From positions 558,001 through 622,000 of the forward strand of contig CAWGXG010000008.1 in the NCBI GenBank assembly GCA_963826505.1: 64,000 nucleotides of DNA, read 5' to 3'. The position numbers were made by a program, and so were the translations under genes. This stretch comes from CAWGXG01 sp963826505 (GTDB taxonomy: Bacteria; Chloroflexota; Anaerolineae; Aggregatilineales; Aggregatilineaceae). Shown in pieces: positions 1 to 8,914 of the stretch (the stretch's first letter is position 1; each line of letters begins with the position of its first letter). The notes beneath the pieces were generated by a model, which saw nothing but the letters and a program-made list of their open reading frames with translations, was not told where the DNA came from and ran no database searches.

Positions 1-18
1 ATTTCTAACGCCTATCCG

Positions 19-45
19 TTAGCAAACAGGCCCTCTGAGTGCTAA
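19..45 (+). promoter_or_regulatory. Second, imperfect CIRCE operator (HrcA site)
   Basis: TTAGCAAAC at 19-27 and GAGTGCTAA at 37-45 are separated by exactly 9 bases. The right arm is a perfect CIRCE half-site and the left arm differs from TTAGCACTC at two positions. It lies just upstream of the -35 box at 53-58, so HrcA bound here could act together with the perfect CIRCE downstream. The geometry is seen directly; binding by HrcA is inferred. Confidence 0.65.
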
Positions 46-52
46 TCTATGC

Positions 53-82
53 TTGACAAAACCCCCCAAGGGTTGGTACTAT
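53..82 (+). promoter_or_regulatory. groES-groEL promoter
   Basis: TTGACA (53-58) and TACTAT (77-82) are separated by 18 bases, which fits a housekeeping sigma-70/SigA promoter. It lies between two CIRCE elements, with the predicted start of transcription just before the downstream one. Confidence 0.7.
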
Positions 83-93
83 TCAAGCATGAA

Positions 94-120
94 TTAGCAC
101 TCTGTCGTTTAGAGTGCTAA
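94..120 (+). promoter_or_regulatory. CIRCE operator (HrcA binding site)
   Basis: TTAGCACTC (94-102), a 9-base spacer and GAGTGCTAA (112-120) match the consensus CIRCE inverted repeat exactly. It lies between the promoter and groES, where bound HrcA represses transcription until heat shock inactivates it. hrcA itself is not in this window. Confidence 0.96.
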
Positions 121-186
121 TTCGCGAATGGCGATTTGGATTGAAGACACCAACCCACAAGATGCGTTGGTCAGGAGGCAAGGAAG

Positions 187-486
187 ATGGCTCTAAAACT
201 GCGTCCGCTAGCCGACCGGGTAATCGTGGAACCGATCGAGCGTGAAGATACCTTCGCAGGCGGCAAGCTGGTGTTGCCCGAAACCGCCAAAGAGAAACCC
301 CAACAGGGGCGTGTTTTGGCGGTCGGACCGGGGCAGCGCGATGACGACGGTCAGCGCTTGGCGATGGATGTTACGGTAGACGATGTCGTATTGTTTGCCA
401 AGTACTCGGGGACTGAAATCAAGATTGAGGATAAGCGTGTTTTGATCCTCAAAGAATCGGATATTCTGGCGGTTGTTGAAGGCTAG
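187..486 (+). CDS. groES: Co-chaperonin GroES
   Basis: This 99-residue protein matches the normal length of the Hsp10 family. It forms the heptameric lid that caps the GroEL chamber in the cytoplasm. It opens with LRPLADRVIVEPIERE, the classical GroES N-terminus, followed by the mobile loop region (residues about 18-35) and the VLFAKYSGTEIKI beta-barrel signature. The ATG is preceded by AGGAGG at 173-178 with an 8-base spacer. It is the first gene of a groES-groEL operon under HrcA/CIRCE control, and groEL follows after 68 bases. Confidence 0.98.
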   Translation: MALKLRPLADRVIVEPIEREDTFAGGKLVLPETAKEKPQQGRVLAVGPGQRDDDGQRLAMDVTVDDVVLFAKYSGTEIKIEDKRVLILKESDILAVVEG

Positions 487-554
487 CACCAGGCTCTCGC
501 GCGGTTTGCGTGGCAGCCCTGAGGCACCATTTTACATAAGGAGAATAACGGACA

Positions 555-2183
555 ATGCCCAAGCAGTTAGTTTTCGATCAAGAAGCACGTAACGGCCTGA
601 AGGCTGGTATCGATGTTCTGGCGCACGCCGTGATGACGACATTGGGGCCGAAGGGCCGCAACGTGGCGATCGACAAGAAGTTCGGCGCCCCGACCATCAC
701 CCACGATGGCGTCTCCGTAGCCAAGGAAATCGAACTGGAAGACGCGTATCAGAATATGGGCGCGCAGCTTCTGAAGGAAGCTGCCACCAAGACCAACGAC
801 ATCGCCGGCGACGGCACGACCACCGCGACTGTGCTGGCCTACTACATGGTCACCGAAGGTCTGCGTAACCTGGCGGCGGGCGCGAATCCGATGCTCCTCA
901 AGCGCGGTATCGAAGCCGCTGCACACGCGGTTTCGGCGCGCATTGGCGAGATGGCGATCGATATCAACACCAAAGAGGAAATTGCTTCGGTGGCTGCGAT
1001 CAGCGCCCAGGATCGCGAAATCGGTGAGTTGATTGCGGACGTGATGGACAAAGTCGGTAAGGACGGTGTCATCACGGTTGAGGAAAGCAAGGGCCTCGAA
1101 TTCGAAACTGAGTATGTCGAAGGTATGCAGTTCGATCGCGGTTACATTTCGCCCTATTTCATCACCAACCCCGACACGCAGGAATCTGTCATTCAGGACG
1201 CCTACATCCTGATTCACGACAAGAAAATCTCGGCCGCCAGCGACTTGGTTCCGATCCTTGAGAAACTGCTCCAGATCGGCAAGCGCGAGCTGGTGATCAT
1301 TTCCGAAGATGTCGACGGCGAAGCGTTGGCGACGCTGGTCCTCAACAAGCTGCGCGGCATGCTCAACGTGCTGGCCGTGAAGGCTCCTGGTTTCGGCGAT
1401 CGCCGCAAGGCTATGCTGGCCGACATCGCCATCCTGACGGGTGGCTCGGTCATTAGCGAAGAAGTTGGCCGTAAGCTCGAATCCGTTACCCTCGAAGACC
1501 TGGGTCGCGCGGGCAAGGTTGTCAGCGACAAGAATAACACGACTATCGTCGATGGCGCTGGCGAAGAAGCCAACATTCACGGGCGCATCAACGAGATTCG
1601 CATCGAGATCGACAATTCGACCAGCGATTACGACCGTGAGAAGCTCCAGGAACGTCTGGCCAAGCTGAGCGGCGGTGTGGCCGTGATCGGTGTTGGCGCG
1701 GCGACCGAGGTCGAGCTGAAGGAAAAGAAGCACCGTGTTGAGGATGCTTTGAGCGCCACGCGCGCTGCCGTTGAGGAAGGGATCGTGCCCGGTGGTGGCG
1801 TCGCCCTGATTAACGCGATCAACGTGCTGGACGATGTTAAGTTGGGTGCCGATGACGAAAACACCGGTGTCCAGATTGTGCGTCGCGCCCTCCAGATGCC
1901 CCTGCGTGGCATCGTGGGCAACGCGGGCATGGACGGCGGCGTCGTGCAGCAGCAGGTTCTGCGCGAACAGTCCGAGCAGAAAAACACCAACATTGGGTAC
2001 GACGTCATGTCCAATGCCTACGTGGACATGATCAAAGCCGGCATCATCGACCCGGCCAAAGTGACCAAGGGCGCGCTCGAGAACGCGGCCAGCATCGCAG
2101 CGATGATCCTGACCACCGAAGCGTTGATCACTGATCTTCCGGAAGAAAAAGGCCCGGCGGCCCCGCCGATGCCCGAGTACTAA
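555..2183 (+). CDS. groEL: Chaperonin GroEL (Hsp60)
   Basis: This 542-residue ATP-dependent folding chamber subunit matches the usual family length of about 545. The nucleotide-binding motifs TLGPKGRNVAID and GDGTTTATVLA are present near residues 30-95. The apical domain and the conserved VEEGIVPGGGVALI segment follow. An AAGGAG ribosome site lies about 10 bases before the ATG. The gene is co-transcribed with groES and followed by a terminator at 2214-2248. The C-terminus ends in Pro/Ala-rich sequence (GPAAPPMPEY) instead of the GGM repeat common in bacterial GroEL, a tail known to project into the folding cavity. Confidence 0.98.
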   Translation: MPKQLVFDQEARNGLKAGIDVLAHAVMTTLGPKGRNVAIDKKFGAPTITHDGVSVAKEIELEDAYQNMGAQLLKEAATKTNDIAGDGTTTATVLAYYMVTEGLRNLAAGANPMLLKRGIEAAAHAVSARIGEMAIDINTKEEIASVAAISAQDREIGELIADVMDKVGKDGVITVEESKGLEFETEYVEGMQFDRGYISPYFITNPDTQESVIQDAYILIHDKKISAASDLVPILEKLLQIGKRELVIISEDVDGEALATLVLNKLRGMLNVLAVKAPGFGDRRKAMLADIAILTGGSVISEEVGRKLESVTLEDLGRAGKVVSDKNNTTIVDGAGEEANIHGRINEIRIEIDNSTSDYDREKLQERLAKLSGGVAVIGVGAATEVELKEKKHRVEDALSATRAAVEEGIVPGGGVALINAINVLDDVKLGADDENTGVQIVRRALQMPLRGIVGNAGMDGGVVQQQVLREQSEQKNTNIGYDVMSNAYVDMIKAGIIDPAKVTKGALENAASIAAMILTTEALITDLPEEKGPAAPPMPEY

Positions 2184-2213
2184 ACCGGCGATTAACCTCG
2201 CTCGTGCAACTGG

Positions 2214-2248
2214 CGACCTCGTCCTTGTGGCGGGGTCGTTTTGTTTTT
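2214..2248 (+). terminator. Rho-independent terminator after groEL
   Basis: CGACCTCG (2214-2221) pairs with CGGGGTCG (2231-2238), including one G-T pair. A T-rich run, TTTTGTTTTT, follows at about 2239-2248. Confidence 0.8.
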
Positions 2249-2367
2249 GGCCGACAGACGAAACATTGTGCCTGCGCGCACGTTCTGGTATAACCTCGCA
2301 CATCCTGGCAGAAAACGCATGGAGTTACGGCGGGTTTTTCGTTGCGTGGCGGAGCAGCAACACGTTT

Positions 2368-3757
2368 ATGGACGAAATCAAGAGCGGCGACACCTTAGGC
2401 GGATATACGATCCTGGATATCATTGGGCAGGGCGGTATGGCTACCGTGTTCCGCGCCCATCAAATCTCTATGGATCGGGATGTTGCTATCAAGGTGCTGC
2501 CCCCCCAGTTCTTGAACGACACCACGTCCGTCGATCGCTTCAAACAGGAAGCCAGCATCGTAGCTCGCCTGGAACATCGCGCCATCGTGCCGGTGCACGA
2601 TTATGGGGAGCACAACGGGACGCCCTATATTGTTATGCGGTTGATGGACGGTGGCTCGGTCGATGATTTCCTCGCCACGGGGCCCGTCGATCTCGACTCG
2701 GACGCTGCATGTCCTCGATCAAATTGCACCGGCGCTGGATTACGCACACCGCGAAGGCGTGCTGCATCGCGATCTCAAGCCGAGCAACATCCTGCTGGAT
2801 GCCAACGGAGACGCCTACCTCACCGATTTTGGAATCGCGCGTATCCTTGGGTCGCACAGCCCGCGCCCGTTGACAACCACCGGCGTCGTAGGTACGCCCT
2901 CGTACATGTCGCCGGAGCAGGCGCAGGGGCACGATCTCGACGGGCGCAGCGACGTTTACGCGTTGGGTGTGGTGTTGTTCGAGATGCTGACGGGCAAGCG
3001 TCCCTTCGAGGGCGAAACGCCGTACAGCGTCGCCGTGAAGCACGTCACAGCAGCGCCGCCGTCGGCCTGTGACCTGAATCCCGCGCTGCCGCGCTCGGTG
3101 GAAATGGTGTTATTCCGTGTGCTGGAAAAGAAACGGGAGCTGCGTCCCGCTACGGCCGAGGAATTGGCGCGCGCGCTGCGCCGGGCTGTCGAGGAACCCG
3201 GACCACCTTTCCCGGTCGGAAAACAGGTAGACACCGAACCATCGCTAACTGAGAAGCTGCAGGCCAGCGCCCGGCAGTATCAGGTCAATTTGTCGCAAGG
3301 CTTTGCTCAAGGCACGCCCGCTTATCCCAACCCAGTGCCGGATGATCTGGGGCAGCGTTCGCCGGGTATTCAGGTGATGCCCGTGTATACACCGCTGCCC
3401 TCGCGCTCGTATACAAATGTGCTGGTCAAGCCGCGACGCCGGCAAAATACCGGGTGGTTGTCGTCCTGGACGACGTGGGTCGTGGCGGGGTTGGTGATTG
3501 CCGCGGTGTTTATTGCGTTGGCCGCTGGCAGTGTGTACTACCTGATGAATGATCCTCCGACCGATCCCGCTGGTCCGGCGGACTACAGCGCGACGGCAGT
3601 GTTCAAACTCACGGCGACCAAACAGGCTATCATCCAGCCGGATAACATGGATGAAATCGTGCTGACTCCGGGTGGGGTTTCCGAACAACAGCCTACCGTG
3701 CCGCCGACCAATACAGTGGCCCCCCTGCCTACGACAGCACCGGAAACAGTCCAATAA
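2368..3757 (+). CDS. Transmembrane Ser/Thr protein kinase (PknB type), one apparent frameshift
   Basis: After removal of one base near 2700-2701 this reads as 462 residues. Residues about 10-270 form a Hanks-type kinase: the glycine loop GQGGMATVF, the VAIK lysine, HRDLKPSN catalytic loop, DFG (LTDFGIARI) and the SPE version of the APE motif (MSPEQA). One hydrophobic helix (around TWVVAGLVIAAVFIALAAG) near residue 375 is followed by a Thr/Pro-rich tail, so the kinase is cytoplasmic with a short external tail and no PASTA domains. The ATG at 2368 (MDEIKSGDTLGGY) begins just before the kinase fold. As given, frame 1 runs to the DLDS codons and the protein continues in frame 2 with TLHVLDQIAP. 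No substrate is indicated by the neighbours. Confidence 0.9.
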
Positions 3758-3761
3758 ACAC

Positions 3762-3789
3762 AACGAGGACTTGTGCACGAGTCCTCGTT
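3762..3789. terminator. Hairpin between convergent genes
   Basis: AACGAGGACT (3762-3771) and AGTCCTCGTT (3780-3789) form a perfect 10-bp stem with an 8-base loop between the kinase and the convergent tal-pgi gene. No strong T-run follows on either strand, so termination is probable but not certain. Confidence 0.6.
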
Positions 3790-3828
3790 AAAAGTATGTC
3801 AATAGGGATTAAGCGGAGCGTATTGCGA

Positions 3829-6725
3829 TTACCACCCGCGCTTTTTCGCCGCCGCCATCTTGATTGAACCCAGGAAGCGATCGAGACCCTCGGAGACATT
3901 GCCCTCAGGCAGATTGAAACGCACGACCCGGCGTTTCTTGGCGCGGAGCGCTTCCAGATCGCCTTGCGCCTGGGCGCGTTTCAGCACCATGAAATCATAC
4001 GATTCGCCTGGAATGGCAATCTTTTCATAGTTTTCCACGGTAATCTGGATGAAGACACCGTTGTTGGGCCCACCCTTATGCAGCTGCCCAGTTGAGTGAA
4101 GATAGCGCGGTCCATAGCCCAACGTGACTTCGCGTGTTGTTGCGTGGCGCAGCTCGTGGCGAATCGCTTCCAACAGGGTATTGTGCCGCTCGGTTGGCGC
4201 CAGATAGGCCATCAGCGCGATGTAGTCGCCTGAACGAGCGAGACTCATGTGGGCCAGCAGCATATTGACCAGATCGCCGTAATCGAACCGGCGTTGGGCC
4301 ACAATGCGGCGCAACGTGGCGGCGGTTTCCTTGTCCGCATAGAGTTTCAGCCCGGCCTCTTCTAATACAGGTGACTCCTCAGGGTACTGGCCGAGACTCC
4401 TGAACATATTCCAACAGGCGCTTGGTGTTGCTTTTGCTCTCCTGCACGTTGGGCTGGTCGAAGGGATTCACTTTCAGCCAGTGTCCCGCGATCGCCGTCC
4501 CAAGCTCCCACCGGAAGAACTCCCCGCCCAGCTCGTATGGATCATCGACGTGAAGGGTCAGGACGGGGTGGCCCGCCACTTTCAGATCCTGGATGAAGCT
4601 GTCGAGGTGATTGGCCTGATTCTCCAACCGCAGGTATACGAACAGGCGATCGTCGTCAAAGTCGCGTGGGTCTTCTGGTACGACTCCGGACACTGGGATG
4701 ATGCCAAGCCCTTCTTTGCCGGTGCTCTCAGCGATAACTTGTTCGGCCCACAGGCCAAAGCTCCGAATCCCCGGTGAGCCAACCAGACAGACTTTGTCAC
4801 AACCCTGCTCTGACAGGTGGCCCAAGATGGTGCCGAGCCATGCCGCCGGGTTGCTCACGGTAGGCACGTTGCGCGCGCAGGCGGTTGCCATACGGCGCGC
4901 GCTGGACAGAATACGGTCCAGGTCGATGCCCATAACGGCCGCCGGGACCAGCCCGAAGTAGCTCAGCACGCTGTAGCGCCCGCCGATATCTTCCGGATTC
5001 AGGAACAGGTATTTGAAGTTCTTTTCGCGGGCAATGTTCGCTAGCAGTGAGCCTGCATCCGTGATCGCCAGGAACTGTTCACCGGCCTTGTCGCCGCGCT
5101 GCGCTTCCACCAGATTGAAGAAGTGCTTATACAGTGAGATTGTTTCCAGCGTGCTGCCTGATTTGCTGGCGACCACAAACAACGTCGACTCCAGATCGAT
5201 GGCGTCTGTGGCCAGCATAATAGCCTGCGGGTCAGTCGTATCGAGCACGGTGAAGGCCGGAAAACCCGACTGTTGCCCGAAGGTCCGTGCCAGGACTTCC
5301 GCGGCCAGGCTGCTGTCGCCCATGCCGAGCAGCAGCGCGTGGCTGTAATGGCCCGACTGGACCGCCGCTTGCAGCGCGTATATGGGTTCGTAAAACGCTT
5401 CATCCGCGTTGACCACGTCCAACCAGCCGAGCCGCGCGCTAATCACCTGTTGGTGCGTGGACTCGTTCTTCCATACGGATGGGTCTTTGTCCCAAATACG
5501 GCGCACGATCTTATCGCGGTCAAGTTGGGCGAGCGCCTCTCGAATATCCGATTCGTAGGCGTCCATCGCCACTTCCTGGCGAGCTCATGACTCCGGTCAG
5601 CAGCACCTGGCGCTTGCCTTCGACGGCCTCGAGCAGGCGGCGGAAGTCATTGGCGAATGACTCTACGCCGTCGCCCTGGAGCTGCTGCACGACTTTGTCC
5701 ATGCGGACGCCCACTTCGGCCAGCTGCGACATGGTCTCGCGCGCGTCGTCGATATTGTCTTCCAGGGTTGCGGCGACAGTGCCGTGATCGCGAAATGCGC
5801 TGATCGTATTTGGCGGGAGTGTATTAACCGTGTACGGACCAATTAGGGCGTCGACGTAATAGGTGTCAGGGTAGTTCGGATTCTTAGTACTGGTGCTAGC
5901 CCACAAGGGACGCTGAACGCGCGCTCCAGCAGCTTCCAGACGCGCAAACCGCTCATTTCCGAAGATGTCTTTGAAGTGCGAATAGGCGAGTTTGGCGCTC
6001 GCGATCGCTGCCTTGCCCAACAACCGCCGGTTGGCCTGGACGGTGTCAAATCCGCCGCGCAGCCGCCCGGTCCGGATGTTATTTTCGAGGATATTGTCGA
6101 CAACTGTGTCGATCCGGCTCAAGAAAAAGCTGGCAACCGACGCGATGTGGTCAATGTCCTGGCCCGCATCCAGGCGACGTTCCAAGCCTCGGACGTATCG
6201 CTGCGCCACTTCGATGTAGCTCGATACCGAGAACAACAACGTCACATTCACGTTGATCCCTGCGGCGATGGCCTCTTCGATGGCGGGTAGCCCCTGCGGC
6301 GTGCCGGGGATTTTGATCATGACATTGGGCCGACCGACGGTTTGGAAAAGGCGTTTGGCCTCGCTGATTGTCTGCTCGGTGTCGTAGGCCAGCAGCGGCG
6401 ATACCTCCAGGCTGATATACCCGTCATCACCGCCCGTGCGGTCATAAACAGGCCGCAAGATATCGGCTGCGGCCTGAATATCGGCAATGGCCAATTCCTC
6501 GTAAATTTCGGTAATCTCAAGATCGAGCAGGTCAGAGATCGCGTCGTCGTATTCCTGGCTGTCCCCAATCGCTTTGGCGAAAATCGTAGGATTGGAGGTC
6601 ATACCCGTGATGCCGCCCTCGACGAGCCTTTCAAGCTCGCCCGATATGATCAGGTCGCGCTTGATGTAGTCCATCCAGATGCTTTGTCCACACTTCTGTA
6701 TTTCGATCAGCGGATTCGCTGCCAT
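3829..6725 (-). CDS. Bifunctional transaldolase / glucose-6-phosphate isomerase, two apparent frameshifts
   Basis: Read through two single-base excesses (near 5578 and 4382-4384) this is one protein of 964 residues, the size of known Tal-Pgi fusions. Residues about 1-375 are transaldolase: MAANPLIEIQKCGQSIWMDY, the GGITGMTSNPTIF motif, the Schiff-base lysine region VMIKIPGTPQG and the FFLSRID motif. The remainder is Pgi-like, with the SIS-type VVASKSGSTLET loop, NPFDQPNVQESK and the C-terminal block GYGPRYLHSTGQLHKGGPN. It joins the non-oxidative pentose phosphate pathway to glycolysis. The ATG at 6725 follows GGAGGAAACG. rpiB lies 90 bases upstream on the same strand, making a sugar-phosphate cluster. 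An alternative is separate tal and pgi genes, since GGAA precedes ATG at 5566, but the second break inside Pgi favours base errors. Confidence 0.9.
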
Positions 6726-6815
6726 CGTTTCCTCCCGAAGGACACTATCCAGTAACACTATGTAAGGTTCTAAAGCAGTGTGAATTTTTGTATGCTCACG
6801 CGCAGCAGGGCGGAT

Positions 6816-7277
6816 TCAGCGTCCGTCCTGTTCTTGTTCGATGGCCAGGATCTTGTTATGGCGTCTGACGTGGCGCTCTTCGTTGGCCAAAAACTGAGCA
6901 TGGAGAAACGCGTCGACCAATTCCTGAGCGAGAGCCGAGCCGATGACGCGGCTGCCGAGGCATAACACGTTCATATCGTCGTGTTCAACACCTTGATGAG
7001 CGGAATAGGTATCGTGGCACAGGGCCGCGTAGATGCCGCGGAACTTGTTAGCCGCTATGCTGGCTCCAACCCCGCTGCCGCAAACGACCAGGCCGCGCTC
7101 TGCCCGACCGTCCAGCACGGCTTCAGCTACAGCACGGGAGAAGTCGGGATAATCGCGGGGAATATCGGGCGAATCTGTCCCAAGATCGATCACGTCGTGT
7201 CCCTGATCGCGCAGATAATCGACGAGCATGGCTTTTAAGGTGTAACCCGCATGATCTGCCCCGATGGCGATCTTCAT
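6816..7277 (-). CDS. rpiB: Ribose-5-phosphate isomerase B
   Basis: This 153-residue RpiB/LacAB-family enzyme interconverts ribose-5-phosphate and ribulose-5-phosphate. Diagnostic segments are MKIAIGADHAGYTLK at the N-terminus, the phosphate-binding VVCGSGVGASIAANK loop with the catalytic Cys, and HDDMNVLCLGSRVIG. The length is typical. It is the first gene of a minus-strand pair with the tal-pgi fusion, which supplies the other non-oxidative pentose phosphate steps. Confidence 0.96.
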   Translation of the reverse strand: MKIAIGADHAGYTLKAMLVDYLRDQGHDVIDLGTDSPDIPRDYPDFSRAVAEAVLDGRAERGLVVCGSGVGASIAANKFRGIYAALCHDTYSAHQGVEHDDMNVLCLGSRVIGSALAQELVDAFLHAQFLANEERHVRRHNKILAIEQEQDGR

Positions 7278-7334
7278 GAAACCCTACTTTCTTTTTAGAC
7301 GAGAACATAATGAGATTATAACGCAACGGAGAGC

Positions 7335-7373
7335 AAAAAAAAGGACCGAGCTATCTCCAGATAGGCCGGTCCT
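7335..7373 (-). terminator. Terminator after the FGE-like gene
   Basis: On the minus strand AGGACCG/CGGTCCT (7342-7348 with 7367-7373) encloses a second stem, CTATC/GATAG. Eight Us follow, seen as an A-run at 7335-7342 on the plus strand. It ends the gene whose stop is at 7400. Confidence 0.85.
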
Positions 7374-7399
7374 GAGTGCTGCTGAAGGTCAAATTCGCC

Positions 7400-8914
7400 C
7401 TATTCGGGGGACAATGTGGGTACCGGACCCGCTGGCACTGTCGGTGTCGGCAGCAGAATCTGCGTCGGCTGAGGGGGGAGCGTCGGCGCGCCGCCCGAAC
7501 CAGCATTATTTGTGGTCGTGTTGTTGGCGGCACCGACTGGCGCGGTGGGGGCGGTCGCTGCCGTCGCCTCTGCGACGCAGCGGAAGCCGATGGCCGCGGT
7601 CGGACTGCCAGGAGCGGCGCTCATGCGATGCATCGAGCGTAGAAACAGCGGAATCGTGTCCCAACTGCCACCCCGATGTACTTTTTCTGTGCCCAAAGCC
7701 GGACCACTCGGATTCGGCTCGGCGCTGTTGAGTTGCTGGGTGTAATAATCGGACTGGTACCAATCTTCGACCCATTCAGACACGTTCCCTGCCATGTTGA
7801 ACACACCATAGGCGCTCTGCCCGTTAGGGTAGCTATCAACCGGCACCGTCCCGGCCTGATCGCTGATGGACGACATCGCCCGCAGTGGGTCAAACTGGAA
7901 GCCCCAGGGGTAATAGCGCCCTTCTGGTCCACGCGCGGCTCGCTCCCATTCGGCTTCGGTCGGCAGACGGCGATTCAGCGCGTTGCAATATTCTTCCGCG
8001 CCCCACCACGTGACGTAGGTCACCGGGTGATTGGCATAGAAACCGGGGTTGCGCACGGAATAGGTGTCTCCGTCGAAGTCGATCAGGCTGTTCTCCTGCT
8101 CCTGCGTCGTCAGCGCGCAAGGCTCTCCGCCCTGGCACTTGGTTTTATGGCTGAGCGGCCCCAGCCAGTTCAGAAATTCCACATATTGCGTCACCGTCAC
8201 TTCGTAGATTTCCATCTGGAAACTGTCGACGGTGACGGGATGGGGCGGGGTGGAGTCTGAAACCCAATTGAGGTCCGTGCAGGTTTTGCCATACGTCTGG
8301 CACTCATCCATAGCCTGCGTAGCTTCTTCGAGCGTAGTGCCCATCATGTATGTGCCGCCGGGTACGGCGACCAGTTCGGTTTTGATCGCGTCCAACGGCG
8401 CGGGAACGGACGGACCGGCCGGCAGTCCAACCGTGGGCGAGGGCAGTCCGACAGGCGGCGTGCCGACAATGGGCGTCCCTTCGAGTGGCTCGGTTTGGGC
8501 GACGACAGCGTTGGTGGATGTCACCCCCGGTGCCGCGTTGGCGCCGCCATCCGGAGTTGGAGTGGGTTGTCCCTGATTGACATCCGGCAGCGGTGAGGGG
8601 GTGGGGCTGGCATCGACCACTTGGTCCCCACCGGTAGTGTTCTCAGGGGTGTTGCTGCTCTGGAACTGTTGAGCCGCCTGAAGCGTTTGCTGGGCTGCCA
8701 TCGCCTGCAAAGCGACCTCGGTCTCATTGGGGATGACCTGAATCTGGGGAGTGGCGGTATTTTCTTCGAGCAGCGGGAAGGTGATCGCCCCAACTGCATA
8801 GCCACCAACGCAGACCACGAGCGCAAAGCCCAGCCCCAGGGCGCTCCCCATCATAAGCCACTGCCAGCTTGAATCGCGTGTACGGCGGCGTAAACTGCCG
8901 TAATCATTGGCCAT
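7400..8914 (-). CDS. Membrane-anchored FGE-sulfatase (SUMF1)-domain protein
   Basis: A 504-residue protein. Residues about 18-48 form a single membrane anchor (WLMMGSALGLGFALVVCVGG). Residues about 50-175 are a low-complexity Thr/Pro/Gly-rich extracellular linker. The rest is an FGE-sulfatase domain: VPGGTYMMGTT, NHPVTYVTWWGAEEYCNA, RRLPTEAEWERAARGP, NMAGNVSEWVEDWY, HRGGSWD and GFRCVA. The pair of redox-active cysteines of true formylglycine-generating enzyme, expected just after the GGS motif, is not present (GGSWDTIPLFLRSMHRM). Formylglycine synthesis is therefore unlikely, and a binding or other SUMF1-like role is more plausible. AAGGAG precedes the ATG. Its first 64 bases overlap the 3' end of the endonuclease IV gene. 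Confidence 0.88.
   Translation of the reverse strand: MANDYGSLRRRTRDSSWQWLMMGSALGLGFALVVCVGGYAVGAITFPLLEENTATPQIQVIPNETEVALQAMAAQQTLQAAQQFQSSNTPENTTGGDQVVDASPTPSPLPDVNQGQPTPTPDGGANAAPGVTSTNAVVAQTEPLEGTPIVGTPPVGLPSPTVGLPAGPSVPAPLDAIKTELVAVPGGTYMMGTTLEEATQAMDECQTYGKTCTDLNWVSDSTPPHPVTVDSFQMEIYEVTVTQYVEFLNWLGPLSHKTKCQGGEPCALTTQEQENSLIDFDGDTYSVRNPGFYANHPVTYVTWWGAEEYCNALNRRLPTEAEWERAARGPEGRYYPWGFQFDPLRAMSSISDQAGTVPVDSYPNGQSAYGVFNMAGNVSEWVEDWYQSDYYTQQLNSAEPNPSGPALGTEKVHRGGSWDTIPLFLRSMHRMSAAPGSPTAAIGFRCVAEATAATAPTAPVGAANNTTTNNAGSGGAPTLPPQPTQILLPTPTVPAGPVPTLSPE

Noticed and set aside
567..2303. Long open frame opposite groEL
   Set aside because: It is fully antisense to a complete groEL, has no ribosome site, and its composition is that of a mirrored high-GC gene.
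3829..6725. Separate transaldolase and isomerase genes
   Set aside because: A one-base correction fuses them into the known Tal-Pgi architecture, and a second break inside the isomerase shows errors occur here. Separate genes are not fully excluded.
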